This document shows positions 50,050 through 58,410 of a stretch of 64,000 nt of DNA, in pieces; position 1 is the first letter of the stretch, and every line of letters starts with the position of its first letter. Made by a program: the position numbers and the translations under genes. The DNA is from Rhodococcus sp. HNM0569 (GTDB lineage Bacteria > Actinomycetota > Actinomycetes > Mycobacteriales > Mycobacteriaceae). The stretch spans positions 248,001-312,000 of the forward strand of contig NZ_JAASAE010000003.1 in assembly GCF_012726205.1 (NCBI RefSeq), written 5' to 3'. The notes below the pieces were generated by a model. It was not told the DNA's origin. It searched no databases and worked only from the letters and a program-made list of their open reading frames with translations.

Positions 50050-51102
50050 ATGCGTTCCGCCTCCTCACCGCGTGCTGCCCGGCCGGGCAGCCCCCGATGG
50101 ACCCGTGTCGCCGCCGTCGTCACGGGCCTGGTCCTCGCGACGGCGACCCTCTCGGGCTGCGTGCAGCGTGAGTCGAATGCCGGCGCGACCGACGCTCCCG
50201 AACTCGTTCCGACGGACCAGCTGTCGGAAGTCACCCTGCAGGTGGGGGACCAGAAGGGAGGTACCGAGGCGCTGCTGCGTGCGTCGGGCCAACTCGACGA
50301 CGCGCCGTACACCGTCGCCTTCTCGACGTTCATCTCCGGGCCGCCGCAGATCGAGGCCGCGACCGCAGGCAAGATCGACTTCGCGGTCACCGGCAACACA
50401 CCGCCGGTGTTCGGCGTCGCATCGGACGCGCGCATCAAGGTCGTGTCGGCGTATGCGAACAATGCCTCGGGCGACCGGATCCTCGTCGCGCCCGGCTCGC
50501 CGCTGAAGTCGGTGCAGGACCTGCGTGGCAAGCGCGTCGCCGTCGGCAAGGGCAGTTCCGCGCACGGGCACCTACTGCTGCAGTTGAAGAAGGCGGGCCT
50601 GGCGGTCGACGACCTCGAGTGGGCCTTCCTGCAGCCGGCCGACGCGCAGACCGCATTCCAGGCGGGGCAGGTGGACGCGTGGGCGGTGTGGGATCCGTAC
50701 ACCGCGATCGCGCAACTCGGTTCCGGCGTCGACACTCTCACCACGGCCGAGGGCGTGTCGAACGGCTACGGATTCGGCATCGCGTCCGATCAGGCGCTCG
50801 CGGACCCGGCGAAGAACACCGCTCTCCGGGATCTCGTCACGCGCATCGCGCGCGCGTCGCAGTGGGCGGTCGAGCATCCCGACGAGTGGTCCGCCGACTA
50901 TGCCGCTGCCGTCGGTATCGATCCCGAGGCAGCGAAGCTCGCCCAGGGCCGGAGCCTGCGCCCGGCCATCGCGCTCGACGACGACGTGATCGCGTCGGAG
51001 CAGGAGCTTCTCGACGCATTTGTCGACAGTGGCGAGATCCGGACGGAGGCGTCGTTCGGCGACTACGTCGACACCCGGTACAACGACGCGGTGCCGGCCT
51101 GA
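50050..51102 (+). CDS. Sulfonate/nitrate-type ABC transporter substrate-binding lipoprotein
   Basis: This 350-residue lipoprotein has a signal peptide ending in lipobox TLSGC, then an SsuA/NMT1-type fold: LQVGDQKGGTEALLRASGQLDD, STFISGPPQIEAATAGKIDFAVTGNTPP and WAVWDPYTAIAQ. It would bind a sulfonate outside the cell and deliver it to the adjacent ABC genes. ATG at 50050 with AAAAGGAAG upstream. The order here is permease-ATPase-binding protein. Confidence 0.9.
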   Translation: MRSASSPRAARPGSPRWTRVAAVVTGLVLATATLSGCVQRESNAGATDAPELVPTDQLSEVTLQVGDQKGGTEALLRASGQLDDAPYTVAFSTFISGPPQIEAATAGKIDFAVTGNTPPVFGVASDARIKVVSAYANNASGDRILVAPGSPLKSVQDLRGKRVAVGKGSSAHGHLLLQLKKAGLAVDDLEWAFLQPADAQTAFQAGQVDAWAVWDPYTAIAQLGSGVDTLTTAEGVSNGYGFGIASDQALADPAKNTALRDLVTRIARASQWAVEHPDEWSADYAAAVGIDPEAAKLAQGRSLRPAIALDDDVIASEQELLDAFVDSGEIRTEASFGDYVDTRYNDAVPA

Positions 51103-51217
51103 TCGCACATCTGCACCCTGTCAACAGTTGCGATCAGTCGGGTGTTTTCCCTGTTCGTGCCGCGTGAGGGTGCCTACGGTTGCGTATCTGCCTCGATACC
51201 CGGGGCGTCCACCCTTG

Positions 51218-51234
51218 CCCGCCGTCAGGGCGGG
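51218..51234 (+). other. Short hairpin in the leader of the TauE/SafE gene
   Basis: CCCGCC-GTCAG-GGCGGG forms a 6-bp stem about 30 nt before the start at 51264. It could be the terminator of the sulfonate transporter operon or a leader structure. No known riboswitch class was recognised. Confidence 0.35.
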
Positions 51235-51263
51235 ATATCGCAGCAGCACACAGGAGTGAGCAC

Positions 51264-52205
51264 GTGAGAACCCTGATCCTCATCGGTCTGGTCGGGCTCG
51301 CCGCCCAGCTGGTCGACGGCAGCCTGGGCATGGCATACGGCGTCACCACCACGACCCTGCTCCTCGCGATCGGTACCAACCCCGCTGCGGCGTCGGCCAC
51401 GGTGCACCTCGCCGAGATCGGAACGACTCTCGTGTCGGGTCTGTCGCATTGGCGGTTCGGCAACGTCGAGTGGCGCGTCGTCGCGAAGATCGCGCTGCCC
51501 GGCGCCGTGGGCGCCTTCGTCGGCGCCACCGTGCTGTCCACTCTGTCGACCGAGGCGGCCGCGCCCGTCATGGCGACGATCCTGCTGCTGCTCGGTCTCT
51601 ACATCCTCGTGCGCTTCACGCTGCTCGGGATCCCGCGTCATCGGCTCGGCAGGCCGCTGCGCAAGCGGTTCCTCGCGCCGCTCGGCCTGGTTGCGGGTTT
51701 CGCCGACGCGACCGGTGGCGGCGGATGGGGGCCCGTCGGAACGCCGGCAATCCTTGCGAGCGGCCGGCTCGAGCCGCGCAAGGTGATCGGCTCGATCGAC
51801 GCGAGCGAGTTCTTCGTCGCCGTCGCCGCAAGCCTCGGATTCCTGTTCAGCCTCGGTTCGCAGGGGATCGACTTCACGTGGGTGCTCGCGATCCTGGCGG
51901 GCGGTGTGATCGCCGCGCCGATCGCGGCGTGGCTCGTGCGTCATGTCCCGCCGCGCCTGCTCGGTGCGTCGGTCGGCGGCATCATCGTTCTCACCAACGC
52001 ACGCAGCCTCATGCGCAGCGACTGGCTCGACGTGTCCGGCGCGATCACGACGGTCGTCTACGTCGTGATCGTCGTGGTCTGGGTCGCCGCGTTCGCGTAC
52101 TCGCTGCGCGCCTACCTGCAGGACCGCGAGCGCGAATCGGCCGACGCCGTCACTGCCGACGCCACCACGTCCGAGCGCGAGGAAGGCGAGACGGTGACCG
52201 TGTGA
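51264..52205 (+). CDS. TauE/SafE-family sulfite/sulfonate exporter
   Basis: This 313-residue membrane protein has about eight helices, the twin family motifs LAAQLVDGSLGMAYGVTTTTLL and VAGFADATGGGGWGPVGTPAIL, and a cytoplasmic tail. TauE/SafE proteins are proposed to export sulfite or sulfoacetate released during sulfonate breakdown. GTG at 51264 follows AGGAGTGAG. The position after the Ssu-type genes fits a sulfur-assimilation cluster. Confidence 0.87.
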   Translation: MRTLILIGLVGLAAQLVDGSLGMAYGVTTTTLLLAIGTNPAAASATVHLAEIGTTLVSGLSHWRFGNVEWRVVAKIALPGAVGAFVGATVLSTLSTEAAAPVMATILLLLGLYILVRFTLLGIPRHRLGRPLRKRFLAPLGLVAGFADATGGGGWGPVGTPAILASGRLEPRKVIGSIDASEFFVAVAASLGFLFSLGSQGIDFTWVLAILAGGVIAAPIAAWLVRHVPPRLLGASVGGIIVLTNARSLMRSDWLDVSGAITTVVYVVIVVVWVAAFAYSLRAYLQDRERESADAVTADATTSEREEGETVTV

Positions 52206-52351
52206 CGCGGGGTGCCGATGGTGCTCGCGAGAGCGTTGATAACGATTGGCGCCGAAGTGACGAATCGGACGCACGTGCATGATTGGGTGTTGCTCGACAT
52301 CGGTACGCCGCTGCCCGCGGTGGTCTCGATCTCCGAGCGAAAGGACGCCCT

Positions 52352-53728
52352 GTGCGCACCACCCGGTCCCCGCAACGAACACGGTTCTCCGCACAGGCTC
52401 GGACGCAGTCGTCCGTCCGCTCCCGATGGGTGTCGGCCGCGGTGGCTGTCGGCGTCGCGACGACACTGTCGGTCGCGGTCGCGGCCCCCTCGGGCGCACA
52501 GGGCGGGCCGTGCGGGCAGGACGGCTCCGGCAGTTCGGGAAGCAGCACGGGCAGCTCGACGGGTTCGCTTGCCGGCCTCGGTATTCCGTGGCTCAGTGGC
52601 CGTCCTGACGGTGGTGTGCCGCAACTGACCGGCCGCACCCAGGCGCTCGAGATGGTCACCGGCCCCGGCTCCCCGAACGAGACGATCGAGCGGTTCAACG
52701 TCTCGGGCACCGACCTCGGGATCATGTGGGACGGTGGGGCGGGCCAGACCCTCATGGCATTCGGCGACACCGTCGGCGACTGCGATTCCCCGGGCGGCGA
52801 CTGGCGCAGCAATGTGCTGTTCCGCAGTGCCGACCAGGACCTGTCCGACGGCATGCGCATCGACTCGTCGCCGCTCGATGCGCCGAACCACTCGAAGCAG
52901 GTCATCCACGGACTGCTGAACCTGCCGCCGGGCAGCCCGATCGAGTACACCGTCATCCCCACCGCGGGCATCGCCGTCGGCGCAGATCAGTACGTGCGGT
53001 TCATGTCGGTGCGCAGCTGGGACACGCCGGGCAACTGGACCACCAACTATTCGGGCCTCGCGCGGTCGACGGACAACGGCGAGACGTGGACCGTCGATCC
53101 GGCCACCGCGCGCGCGAACACGCCGGGTGTCGACGTGCCCGGACTGCCCGCGGTGGCGGCAGGCAACGAGAACTTCCAGCAGAGCGCGTTCGTGCACGGC
53201 GCCGACGGCTGGCTGTACGAATTCGGCACGCCTTCGGGGCGATTCGGGCCCGCGCGGCTCGCGCGCGTGCAGGGTGCCGACATCGACAACCTGGCCGCGT
53301 ACGAGTACTGGAACGGCTCGACGTGGGAGCCCGACATCTCGGCCGCCGCGGACGTCATCCCCGGTTCGGTGAGCGAACTGTCGGTGCAGTGGAACAGCTA
53401 CCTGAACAAGTTCGTGGCGATGTACACCGATCCGGTCAAGGGCCTCGTGATCCGGCAGGCCGAACAGCTCGAAGGACCGTGGAGCGGTACCGAGACGATC
53501 CTCAGCTCGGTGCTGCTGCCGTCGCTCTACGGCGGTTTCATGCACCCCTGGTCGGACGGCCGCTACCTGAACTTCGTGCTCACGACGTGGGACCGGTACA
53601 ACGTGCTCTACATGCGCACGGACCTGAACGGTCTGCAGCGGGCCGCGACCGACGCGGCCGACCGTCCCGACCCGGCCACCACCGGCGAGGCGCAACTGCT
53701 GCGGATCGACTACCCCGAAGGGGAGTGA
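52352..53728 (+). CDS. Secreted DUF4185 domain protein
   Basis: This 458-residue protein has an N-terminal signal peptide (basic RSRW, then VSAAVAVGVATTLSVAVAAPSGAQG). A Gly/Ser-rich spacer follows, then a DUF4185 beta-propeller-like domain (DLGIMWDGGAGQTLMAFGDTVGD; FRSADQDLSDGM; QSAFVHGADGWLYEFGTPSG; SVQWNSYLNKFVAMYTD). Function is unknown; sugar binding or hydrolysis has been suggested for related folds. GTG at 52352 has GAAAGGAC upstream. The upstream part of the frame is noncoding. Confidence 0.82.
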   Translation: MRTTRSPQRTRFSAQARTQSSVRSRWVSAAVAVGVATTLSVAVAAPSGAQGGPCGQDGSGSSGSSTGSSTGSLAGLGIPWLSGRPDGGVPQLTGRTQALEMVTGPGSPNETIERFNVSGTDLGIMWDGGAGQTLMAFGDTVGDCDSPGGDWRSNVLFRSADQDLSDGMRIDSSPLDAPNHSKQVIHGLLNLPPGSPIEYTVIPTAGIAVGADQYVRFMSVRSWDTPGNWTTNYSGLARSTDNGETWTVDPATARANTPGVDVPGLPAVAAGNENFQQSAFVHGADGWLYEFGTPSGRFGPARLARVQGADIDNLAAYEYWNGSTWEPDISAAADVIPGSVSELSVQWNSYLNKFVAMYTDPVKGLVIRQAEQLEGPWSGTETILSSVLLPSLYGGFMHPWSDGRYLNFVLTTWDRYNVLYMRTDLNGLQRAATDAADRPDPATTGEAQLLRIDYPEGE

Positions 53729-53732
53729 GCGT

Positions 53733-54317
53733 TCACGGCGCGATCGCGCGCATCGCGAGAGCGACGACGGCGTCGGCGTGCTCGTCGCCGAGGGGGAGCG
53801 CGCCGGTCTGCCAGCGGTGCGTCGTGGGGCCGAAGAACAGTTCGAAGGCGACGGCGTCGGCCACGTCGTCGCGCATCTGTCCCGCGGCACGCGCCGACGC
53901 GAAGCGGGTGTGCGCGGCGTCGAGTTGCCGACTGAAGAGCACCTCGGCGATGCGTGCGCGCAGCGGTGCATCGCCCATGGCCTCGATGAGGATCGCACGG
54001 TAGAACGCGCTGAACTCCTCGCCGGCGAATTCGTTCTCGGTGGCGCGCAGTACGTTCAGCATGTCGACGGCGAGATCGCCGGTGTCCGGCAGGGCGTAGG
54101 CGTCGCCGTCGGGCAGGTCGCGCGCAAGGACGTCGACCACCACCGCGCCTTTCGACGGCCACCAGCGGTAGATCGTCTGCTTGCCGACTCCCGCCCGCGC
54201 GGCGATCCCTTCGACGGTGATCTTCGGGTAGGGCACCTCACGAATCAGCTCGGCGGTGGCGTCGAGAACGGCGGTGCGGGCACGTTCGGACCTGCGGGGA
54301 TGGGCTGCCTCGGACAT
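53733..54317 (-). CDS. TetR-family transcriptional regulator
   Basis: This 194-residue protein has a TetR HTH (AVLDATAELIREVPYPKITVEGIAARAGVGKQTIYRWWPSKGAVVVDVL) and a TetR_C-type helical domain. ATG at 54317. It diverges from a glycosyltransferase gene across 97 bp that contain two near-identical palindromic sites, so it almost certainly represses itself and the glycosyltransferase. Confidence 0.88.
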   Translation of the reverse strand: MSEAAHPRRSERARTAVLDATAELIREVPYPKITVEGIAARAGVGKQTIYRWWPSKGAVVVDVLARDLPDGDAYALPDTGDLAVDMLNVLRATENEFAGEEFSAFYRAILIEAMGDAPLRARIAEVLFSRQLDAAHTRFASARAAGQMRDDVADAVAFELFFGPTTHRWQTGALPLGDEHADAVVALAMRAIAP

Positions 54318-54330
54318 GACGCGAGTGTAG

Positions 54331-54400
54331 ACGAGACGTTCCGTCTTGACAGGGAGCACATCGTGCCGCTCAGTAGATGAGACGAGACGGACCGTCTTGA
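54331..54400. promoter_or_regulatory. Two 19-bp TetR operators
   Basis: ACGAGACGTTCCGTCTTGA (54331-54349) and ACGAGACGGACCGTCTTGA (54382-54400) agree at 17 of 19 positions and lie 51 bp apart. The second contains AGACGG-A-CCGTCT, a perfect 6-1-6 palindrome; the first has AGACG-TTC-CGTCT. They are positioned to control both divergent genes. Confidence 0.8.
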
Positions 54401-54414
54401 GAATGGAGTCGTCC

Positions 54415-55671
54415 ATGCCCGCACACATCGCTGTCGTGAGCATTCCCGCCCCCGGCCACGTCAACCCGAGCCTCGAGGTCGTCCGCGCCCTCGTCGCGCG
54501 TGGGTATCGCGTCACGTACGCGAACGATCCCTCGATGCGTGCCGTCGTAGAACGAACCGGCGCGCAGTTGCGGCCGTACGCGAGCACACTTCCGAAGGTC
54601 AACCACGCGGCGGCCGCGGAAGAGTCCGAGGGGGTCGAGGACGCCGAGAAAGCGGACTGGGGGAGCGACGCGATCGACGCGCTCACGCTCTTCCAGACCG
54701 AGTACGAGTCGATGCTTCCGCAACTGCGGGCCCTCTACGAGAACGACCGGCCCGACCTGTTCCTGTACGACATCGCCGGAATGCCTGCGCGGATCCTCGC
54801 CGAGCAGTGGGGGATTCCGATCGTGCAGATCTCGCCCACCTACGTCGCGTGGGAAGGGTACGAGGCCGACATGGCCGAGTTCACGCGGTCGATGCGCGCC
54901 GACCCGCGTGGCGCGGCCCTGCACGAACGGCAGCAGCAGTTCCTTCGCAACGAGGGGATCGACGCGGACGCCGACAGCTTCCTCGGCAGGCCACCGCGCG
55001 CCGTCGTCCTCATCGCGAAGTCGATGCAGCCCAATGCCGATCGCGTCGACGAATCGGTGTACACCTTCGTCGGCCCCGCACTGCCCGAACACCGCGACGC
55101 CGACGGAGACTGGACCCCGCCCGAGGGCGAGCGCGCGCTGCTGGTGTCGCTCGGCACAGCGTTCACTGCCGACGCCGGGTTCTACCGGCGTTGCATCGAC
55201 GCGTTCGGCCCGATGGACGGCTGGCGACTGATCCTGCAGATCGGCAGGACCGTGGACCCGGACGACCTCGGCGAACTACCCACCAACGTCGAAGTCCACC
55301 GGTGGGTGCCGCAATTCGACATCCTGCGGCACGCCGACGCATTCGTCACGCATGCGGGTATGGGCGGCTCGAGCGAGGGCCTCGCGACCGGGACGCCGAT
55401 GATCTGCGCGCCGCAGGCCGTCGACCAGTTCGGCAACGCGGACGCGCTCGTCGAGGCCGGTGTCGCTGTGCGCGTCGACAGTGAGACCGTGACGCCGCAG
55501 GAGTTGCGCGAGGCGCTCGACCACATCACGTCCGAATCCGTCCGTACCCGGTCGCGGGAGCTGGCGGACGAGATGCGCGCCGCGGGCGGGGCCGCCGCTG
55601 CCGTGGCCGTAATCGAATCCGCGCTCGAGCAGGCGGACTGGGCTGCGGCGAAAATCGCTGGTGGGCGATGA
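54415..55671 (+). CDS. MGT-family (macrolide-type) glycosyltransferase
   Basis: This 418-residue GT-B enzyme of the UDP-glycosyltransferase family has the N-terminal IPAPGHVNPSLEVVRALVARGYRVTYA and the donor-site signature WVPQFDILRHADAFVTHAGMGGSSEGLATGTPMICAPQAVDQFGNA. It resembles OleD/Mgt enzymes that inactivate macrolides by glucosylation. ATG at 54415 is preferred to 54403 because GGAG lies 6 nt before it. TetR control suggests induction by its acceptor. Acting on plant or lipid aglycones is an alternative. Confidence 0.88.
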   Translation: MPAHIAVVSIPAPGHVNPSLEVVRALVARGYRVTYANDPSMRAVVERTGAQLRPYASTLPKVNHAAAAEESEGVEDAEKADWGSDAIDALTLFQTEYESMLPQLRALYENDRPDLFLYDIAGMPARILAEQWGIPIVQISPTYVAWEGYEADMAEFTRSMRADPRGAALHERQQQFLRNEGIDADADSFLGRPPRAVVLIAKSMQPNADRVDESVYTFVGPALPEHRDADGDWTPPEGERALLVSLGTAFTADAGFYRRCIDAFGPMDGWRLILQIGRTVDPDDLGELPTNVEVHRWVPQFDILRHADAFVTHAGMGGSSEGLATGTPMICAPQAVDQFGNADALVEAGVAVRVDSETVTPQELREALDHITSESVRTRSRELADEMRAAGGAAAAVAVIESALEQADWAAAKIAGGR

Positions 55672-55706
55672 TCGACCGGTGTTACGGTCCGGTCCATCCG
55701 AGTTCG

Positions 55707-55721
55707 CCCCCCCCGGGGGGG
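55707..55721. repeat. C8G7 homopolymer palindrome
   Basis: Eight C followed by seven G lie between the glycosyltransferase stop and the leader ORF of rsgA. It can form a G-C stem or slip during replication. It may be a terminator, a length-variable switch or simply a sequencing risk; nothing else marks its role. Confidence 0.5.
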
Positions 55722-55772
55722 CCTGACCCGTGTGGTTCGAATCTGTAGTGCGACGAGACAGGAGGTGGGCTG

Positions 55773-55841
55773 ATGAGTACGGCGAAGACCGCTGCCCAGT
55801 GCAGCACCCCGACCAAGCTGACCTCCCGGGCCCCGGTCTGA
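55773..55841 (+). CDS. 22-residue leader peptide ORF upstream of rsgA
   Basis: ATG at 55773 has an excellent ribosome-binding site (AGGAGG, 8 nt upstream). The ORF encodes 22 residues rich in Thr, Ala and Ser (MSTAKTAAQCSTPT...) and ends at TGA 55839-55841, 32 bp before the rsgA start. CCTCCT at 55853-55858 can pair with this AGGAGG, or its TCCT part can pair with AGGA in the rsgA ribosome-binding site (around 55862). This is the layout of a translation-attenuation leader, as for antibiotic-inducible ribosome-protection genes. Regulation is inferred. Confidence 0.55.
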   Translation: MSTAKTAAQCSTPTKLTSRAPV

Positions 55842-55873
55842 TCGAAAGGGGCTCCTCCTCGAAGGATCCCACC

Positions 55874-56971
55874 GTGAACTCGCCTTACTCCTCACCTGCG
55901 TCCTCGTCGGCCGGTTCGTTGTCCGCGCTCGGCTGGGACGACTCGTTCGAAGCGCTTTTCGCCGAGCACGCGGCCGCGGGCCTGGTGCCCGCTCGCGTCA
56001 CCCGGGTCGATCGCGGCCGCTGCGACACGCTCACCGCCTCGGGGCCGGTCCGCGCCGCCGGCGCGGCGGTGACGTCTGCGGACCCCGTCCATTCCGTCTG
56101 CACCGGCGACTGGGCAGCACTTCGCCCGGGCCCGGATCCGGAACTGGTCGCGCTGCTGCCGCGCCGCACCGCGATCGTCCGGGCATCGGCGGACCGGACC
56201 TCGCATCAGCAGGTGCTGGCGGCGAACGTCGATTCGGTCGTCGTCGTGGTCTCGCTGGCGATGCCGCTCAACGAGGCACGCATCGAGCGCCTGCTCGCGT
56301 TGGCCTGGGACAGCGGTGCGAAACCGGTCGTCGTACTCACGAAATCGGACACCGTGGACGAACTCGGTGCGTCCACGGCCTCGACAGCAGTCGCTGCTCT
56401 GGCCCCCGGCGTCGACGTCGTCGCCACAAGCGGCGCGTCGGGTGCGGGACTGGACGATCTACGGACAGTAGTCGCGGGGACCACGGTGCTGCTCGGCCCG
56501 TCGGGCGCGGGGAAGTCCACTCTCGCGAATGCCCTCCTCGGACGAGAGCTCATGGATACCAGCGAGGTGCGCGCCGCGGACGGCAAAGGCCGGCACACGA
56601 CGGCACACCGCGAGTTGCTGCCGCTGCCGGGTGGCGGCGTGCTCATCGACACCCCGGGCCTGCGAGGTATCGGGATCCAGGATGCTGCGGATGGTGTCGA
56701 TCGGGTGTTTTCCGACATCGAAACCTATGCGCGGGATTGCGCCTTCCGCGATTGTGAGCACCGGAGCGAACCCGACTGCGCGGTCCAGGACGCCATCGTC
56801 GCCGGCGCACTGGATGTGGGCAGGCTCGATCGGTACCGCAAGCTGTTGCGCGAAAGCGAGCGGGCTGCTGCCCGAGGAGACGCTCGCCGGTCGGGTAAGC
56901 GCAGCGACGAGAAGAAGCAGATCACCCGGGATCTGCGCGCCACCTATCGATTCCGAAACCGCCAGCTGTGA
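55874..56971 (+). CDS. rsgA: Ribosome small-subunit-dependent GTPase A (RsgA/YjeQ)
   Basis: This 365-residue protein is a circularly permuted GTPase: G4 (VVVLTKSD) precedes G1 (LLGPSGAGKSTLANALLG) and G3 (VLIDTPGLRGIG). An N-terminal OB-fold comes first and a C-terminal zinc-finger region last (CAFRDCEHRSEPDCAVQDAI). RsgA acts in 30S maturation. The Arg/Lys-rich tail is typical. GTG at 55874 with GAAGGA upstream. Its TGA stop (56969-56971) is part of the 42-bp repeat, copy B. Confidence 0.92.
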   Translation: MNSPYSSPASSSAGSLSALGWDDSFEALFAEHAAAGLVPARVTRVDRGRCDTLTASGPVRAAGAAVTSADPVHSVCTGDWAALRPGPDPELVALLPRRTAIVRASADRTSHQQVLAANVDSVVVVVSLAMPLNEARIERLLALAWDSGAKPVVVLTKSDTVDELGASTASTAVAALAPGVDVVATSGASGAGLDDLRTVVAGTTVLLGPSGAGKSTLANALLGRELMDTSEVRAADGKGRHTTAHRELLPLPGGGVLIDTPGLRGIGIQDAADGVDRVFSDIETYARDCAFRDCEHRSEPDCAVQDAIVAGALDVGRLDRYRKLLRESERAAARGDARRSGKRSDEKKQITRDLRATYRFRNRQL

Positions 56972-57008
56972 GCACTTGACGAGTCCAGGTACGCCGAAAA
57001 CGCTCACA
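56967..57008 (-). repeat. 42-bp dispersed element with inverted ends, copy B
   Basis: This is the reverse-orientation copy of the element at 4376-4417. 56967-56996 are an exact 30-nt match to the reverse complement of 4388-4417. The ends TGTGAGC (56967-56973) and GCTCACA (57002-57008) are perfect 7-nt inverted repeats. The left end supplies the rsgA stop codon, just as copy A supplies the stop of the aminotransferase gene from the opposite end of the element. Confidence 0.8.
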
Positions 57009-57049
57009 GGTCGTGCGGCGCCCGGGCGCGGCCCTGTCATGATGTACCC

Positions 57050-58336
57050 ATGCCGTCGTTGACCACGTGGACCAATGCCGAAGGACTCTGCCGATTCGTC
57101 GACGCGTCGCCGTCGCCTTTCCATGTGTGCGCGACGGTGTCGTCGGAGCTCACCTCGGCGGGCTTCACGCGGCTCGACGAAACACAGTCGTGGCCCACCG
57201 AACCGGGCCGCTACTTCGTCGTGCGGGGTGGTTCGCTCATCGCGTGGAGCACCGAGGGTGTCGGTCGCACCGCACCGTTCCGCGTCGTCGGTGGTCACAC
57301 GGACAGCCCCAACCTGCGCGTCAAACAGCATCCCGATCTCGCGGTCGCCGGCTGGCAACTCGTCGGCCTCGAGCCGTACGGAGGCGCGTGGCTCAACTCG
57401 TGGCTCGACCGCGACCTCGGCGTCTCGGGGCGGCTGTCGGTGCGCCGCGGCAACACCGCCGAGGACGTCCTGGTCCGCATCGACGACCCGGTACTACGGG
57501 TGCCGCAACTCGCGATCCACCTGTCCGAGGACCGCAAGGGAGTGGCTCTCGACCCTCAGCGAAATGTCAACGCGGTGTGGGGGATCGGCGACGAGCCGCG
57601 CTCGTTCGTCGGTTTCGTCGCGGACCGTGCGGGAGTCGCACCCGACGACGTCCTCGGCTGGGAGTTGATGACGCACGATCTCGCGCCGAGCGCACTCACC
57701 GGCCCCGAGGAAGAGTTCGTCAGTGCTCCGCGTCTCGACAACCAGGGCACGTGCTACGCGGGCACTCACGCGCTGCTCGCGGCGGCCGACAACCCGAGCG
57801 AATACGTCCCGGTGCTCGCACTGTTCGACCACGAAGAGGTCGGCAGCATGTCCGAGCGCGGCGCGTTCTCGGACCTGCTGAACACGGTGCTCGAACGCAT
57901 CGTGCTGGGGCGCGGCGGCGGACGCGAGGAGTATCTGCAGGCGAAGGCGGGTTCGACGGTCGCGTCGGGCGACATGGCACATGCGACACACCCCAACTAC
58001 GCCGAGCGGCACGAACCCGCGCATCGCATCCGGGTCGGTGGCGGCCCGGTACTCAAGGTCAACCAGAACCTGCGGTATGCGTCGGACGCCGACGGGGAAG
58101 CCGTGTTCGCGCTCGCGTGCGCGCACGTCGGGGTGCCGTTGCAGCGGTACGTCCACCGCGCGGATCTGCCGTGTGGTTCGACGATCGGCCCGATCACCGC
58201 GTCACGCACCGGCATCACGACGGTCGACGTCGGCGCGCCGCAACTCGCGATGCACTCGGCGCGCGAGTTGATGGGCGCCGCGGACGTCCGCATGTACTCC
58301 GACGCGCTGGCGGCCTTCCTCAGCCCGGTTCCGTGA
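57050..58336 (+). CDS. M18-family aminopeptidase
   Basis: This 428-residue zinc aminopeptidase of the aspartyl-aminopeptidase family has the metal and catalytic regions [58 protein letters not shown] and the final His in [11 protein letters not shown]. It removes N-terminal acidic residues from peptides in the cytosol. ATG at 57050. An M18 gene also lies near purL in mycobacteria. Confidence 0.93.
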   Translation: MPSLTTWTNAEGLCRFVDASPSPFHVCATVSSELTSAGFTRLDETQSWPTEPGRYFVVRGGSLIAWSTEGVGRTAPFRVVGGHTDSPNLRVKQHPDLAVAGWQLVGLEPYGGAWLNSWLDRDLGVSGRLSVRRGNTAEDVLVRIDDPVLRVPQLAIHLSEDRKGVALDPQRNVNAVWGIGDEPRSFVGFVADRAGVAPDDVLGWELMTHDLAPSALTGPEEEFVSAPRLDNQGTCYAGTHALLAAADNPSEYVPVLALFDHEEVGSMSERGAFSDLLNTVLERIVLGRGGGREEYLQAKAGSTVASGDMAHATHPNYAERHEPAHRIRVGGGPVLKVNQNLRYASDADGEAVFALACAHVGVPLQRYVHRADLPCGSTIGPITASRTGITTVDVGAPQLAMHSARELMGAADVRMYSDALAAFLSPVP

Positions 58337-58410
58337 CCCGACCCGCCGTGTAGGGCGCCCGGGCCGCGGAATTCGGCCTACGACAGCGCTGCGTCCGCGA
58401 GAATCGTCGA

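Noticed and set aside
51103-51263. Possible riboswitch in front of the TauE/SafE gene
   Set aside because: Only one short GC hairpin is visible; the sequence does not match a SAM, cobalamin or other known riboswitch pattern that I recognise.
55651-55688. WhiB7-type promoter (AAAATCG, -35 and TACGGT) before the rsgA leader
   Set aside because: The A-rich stretch is short and the spacing of 18-19 bp with a poor -35 is not convincing without transcript data.
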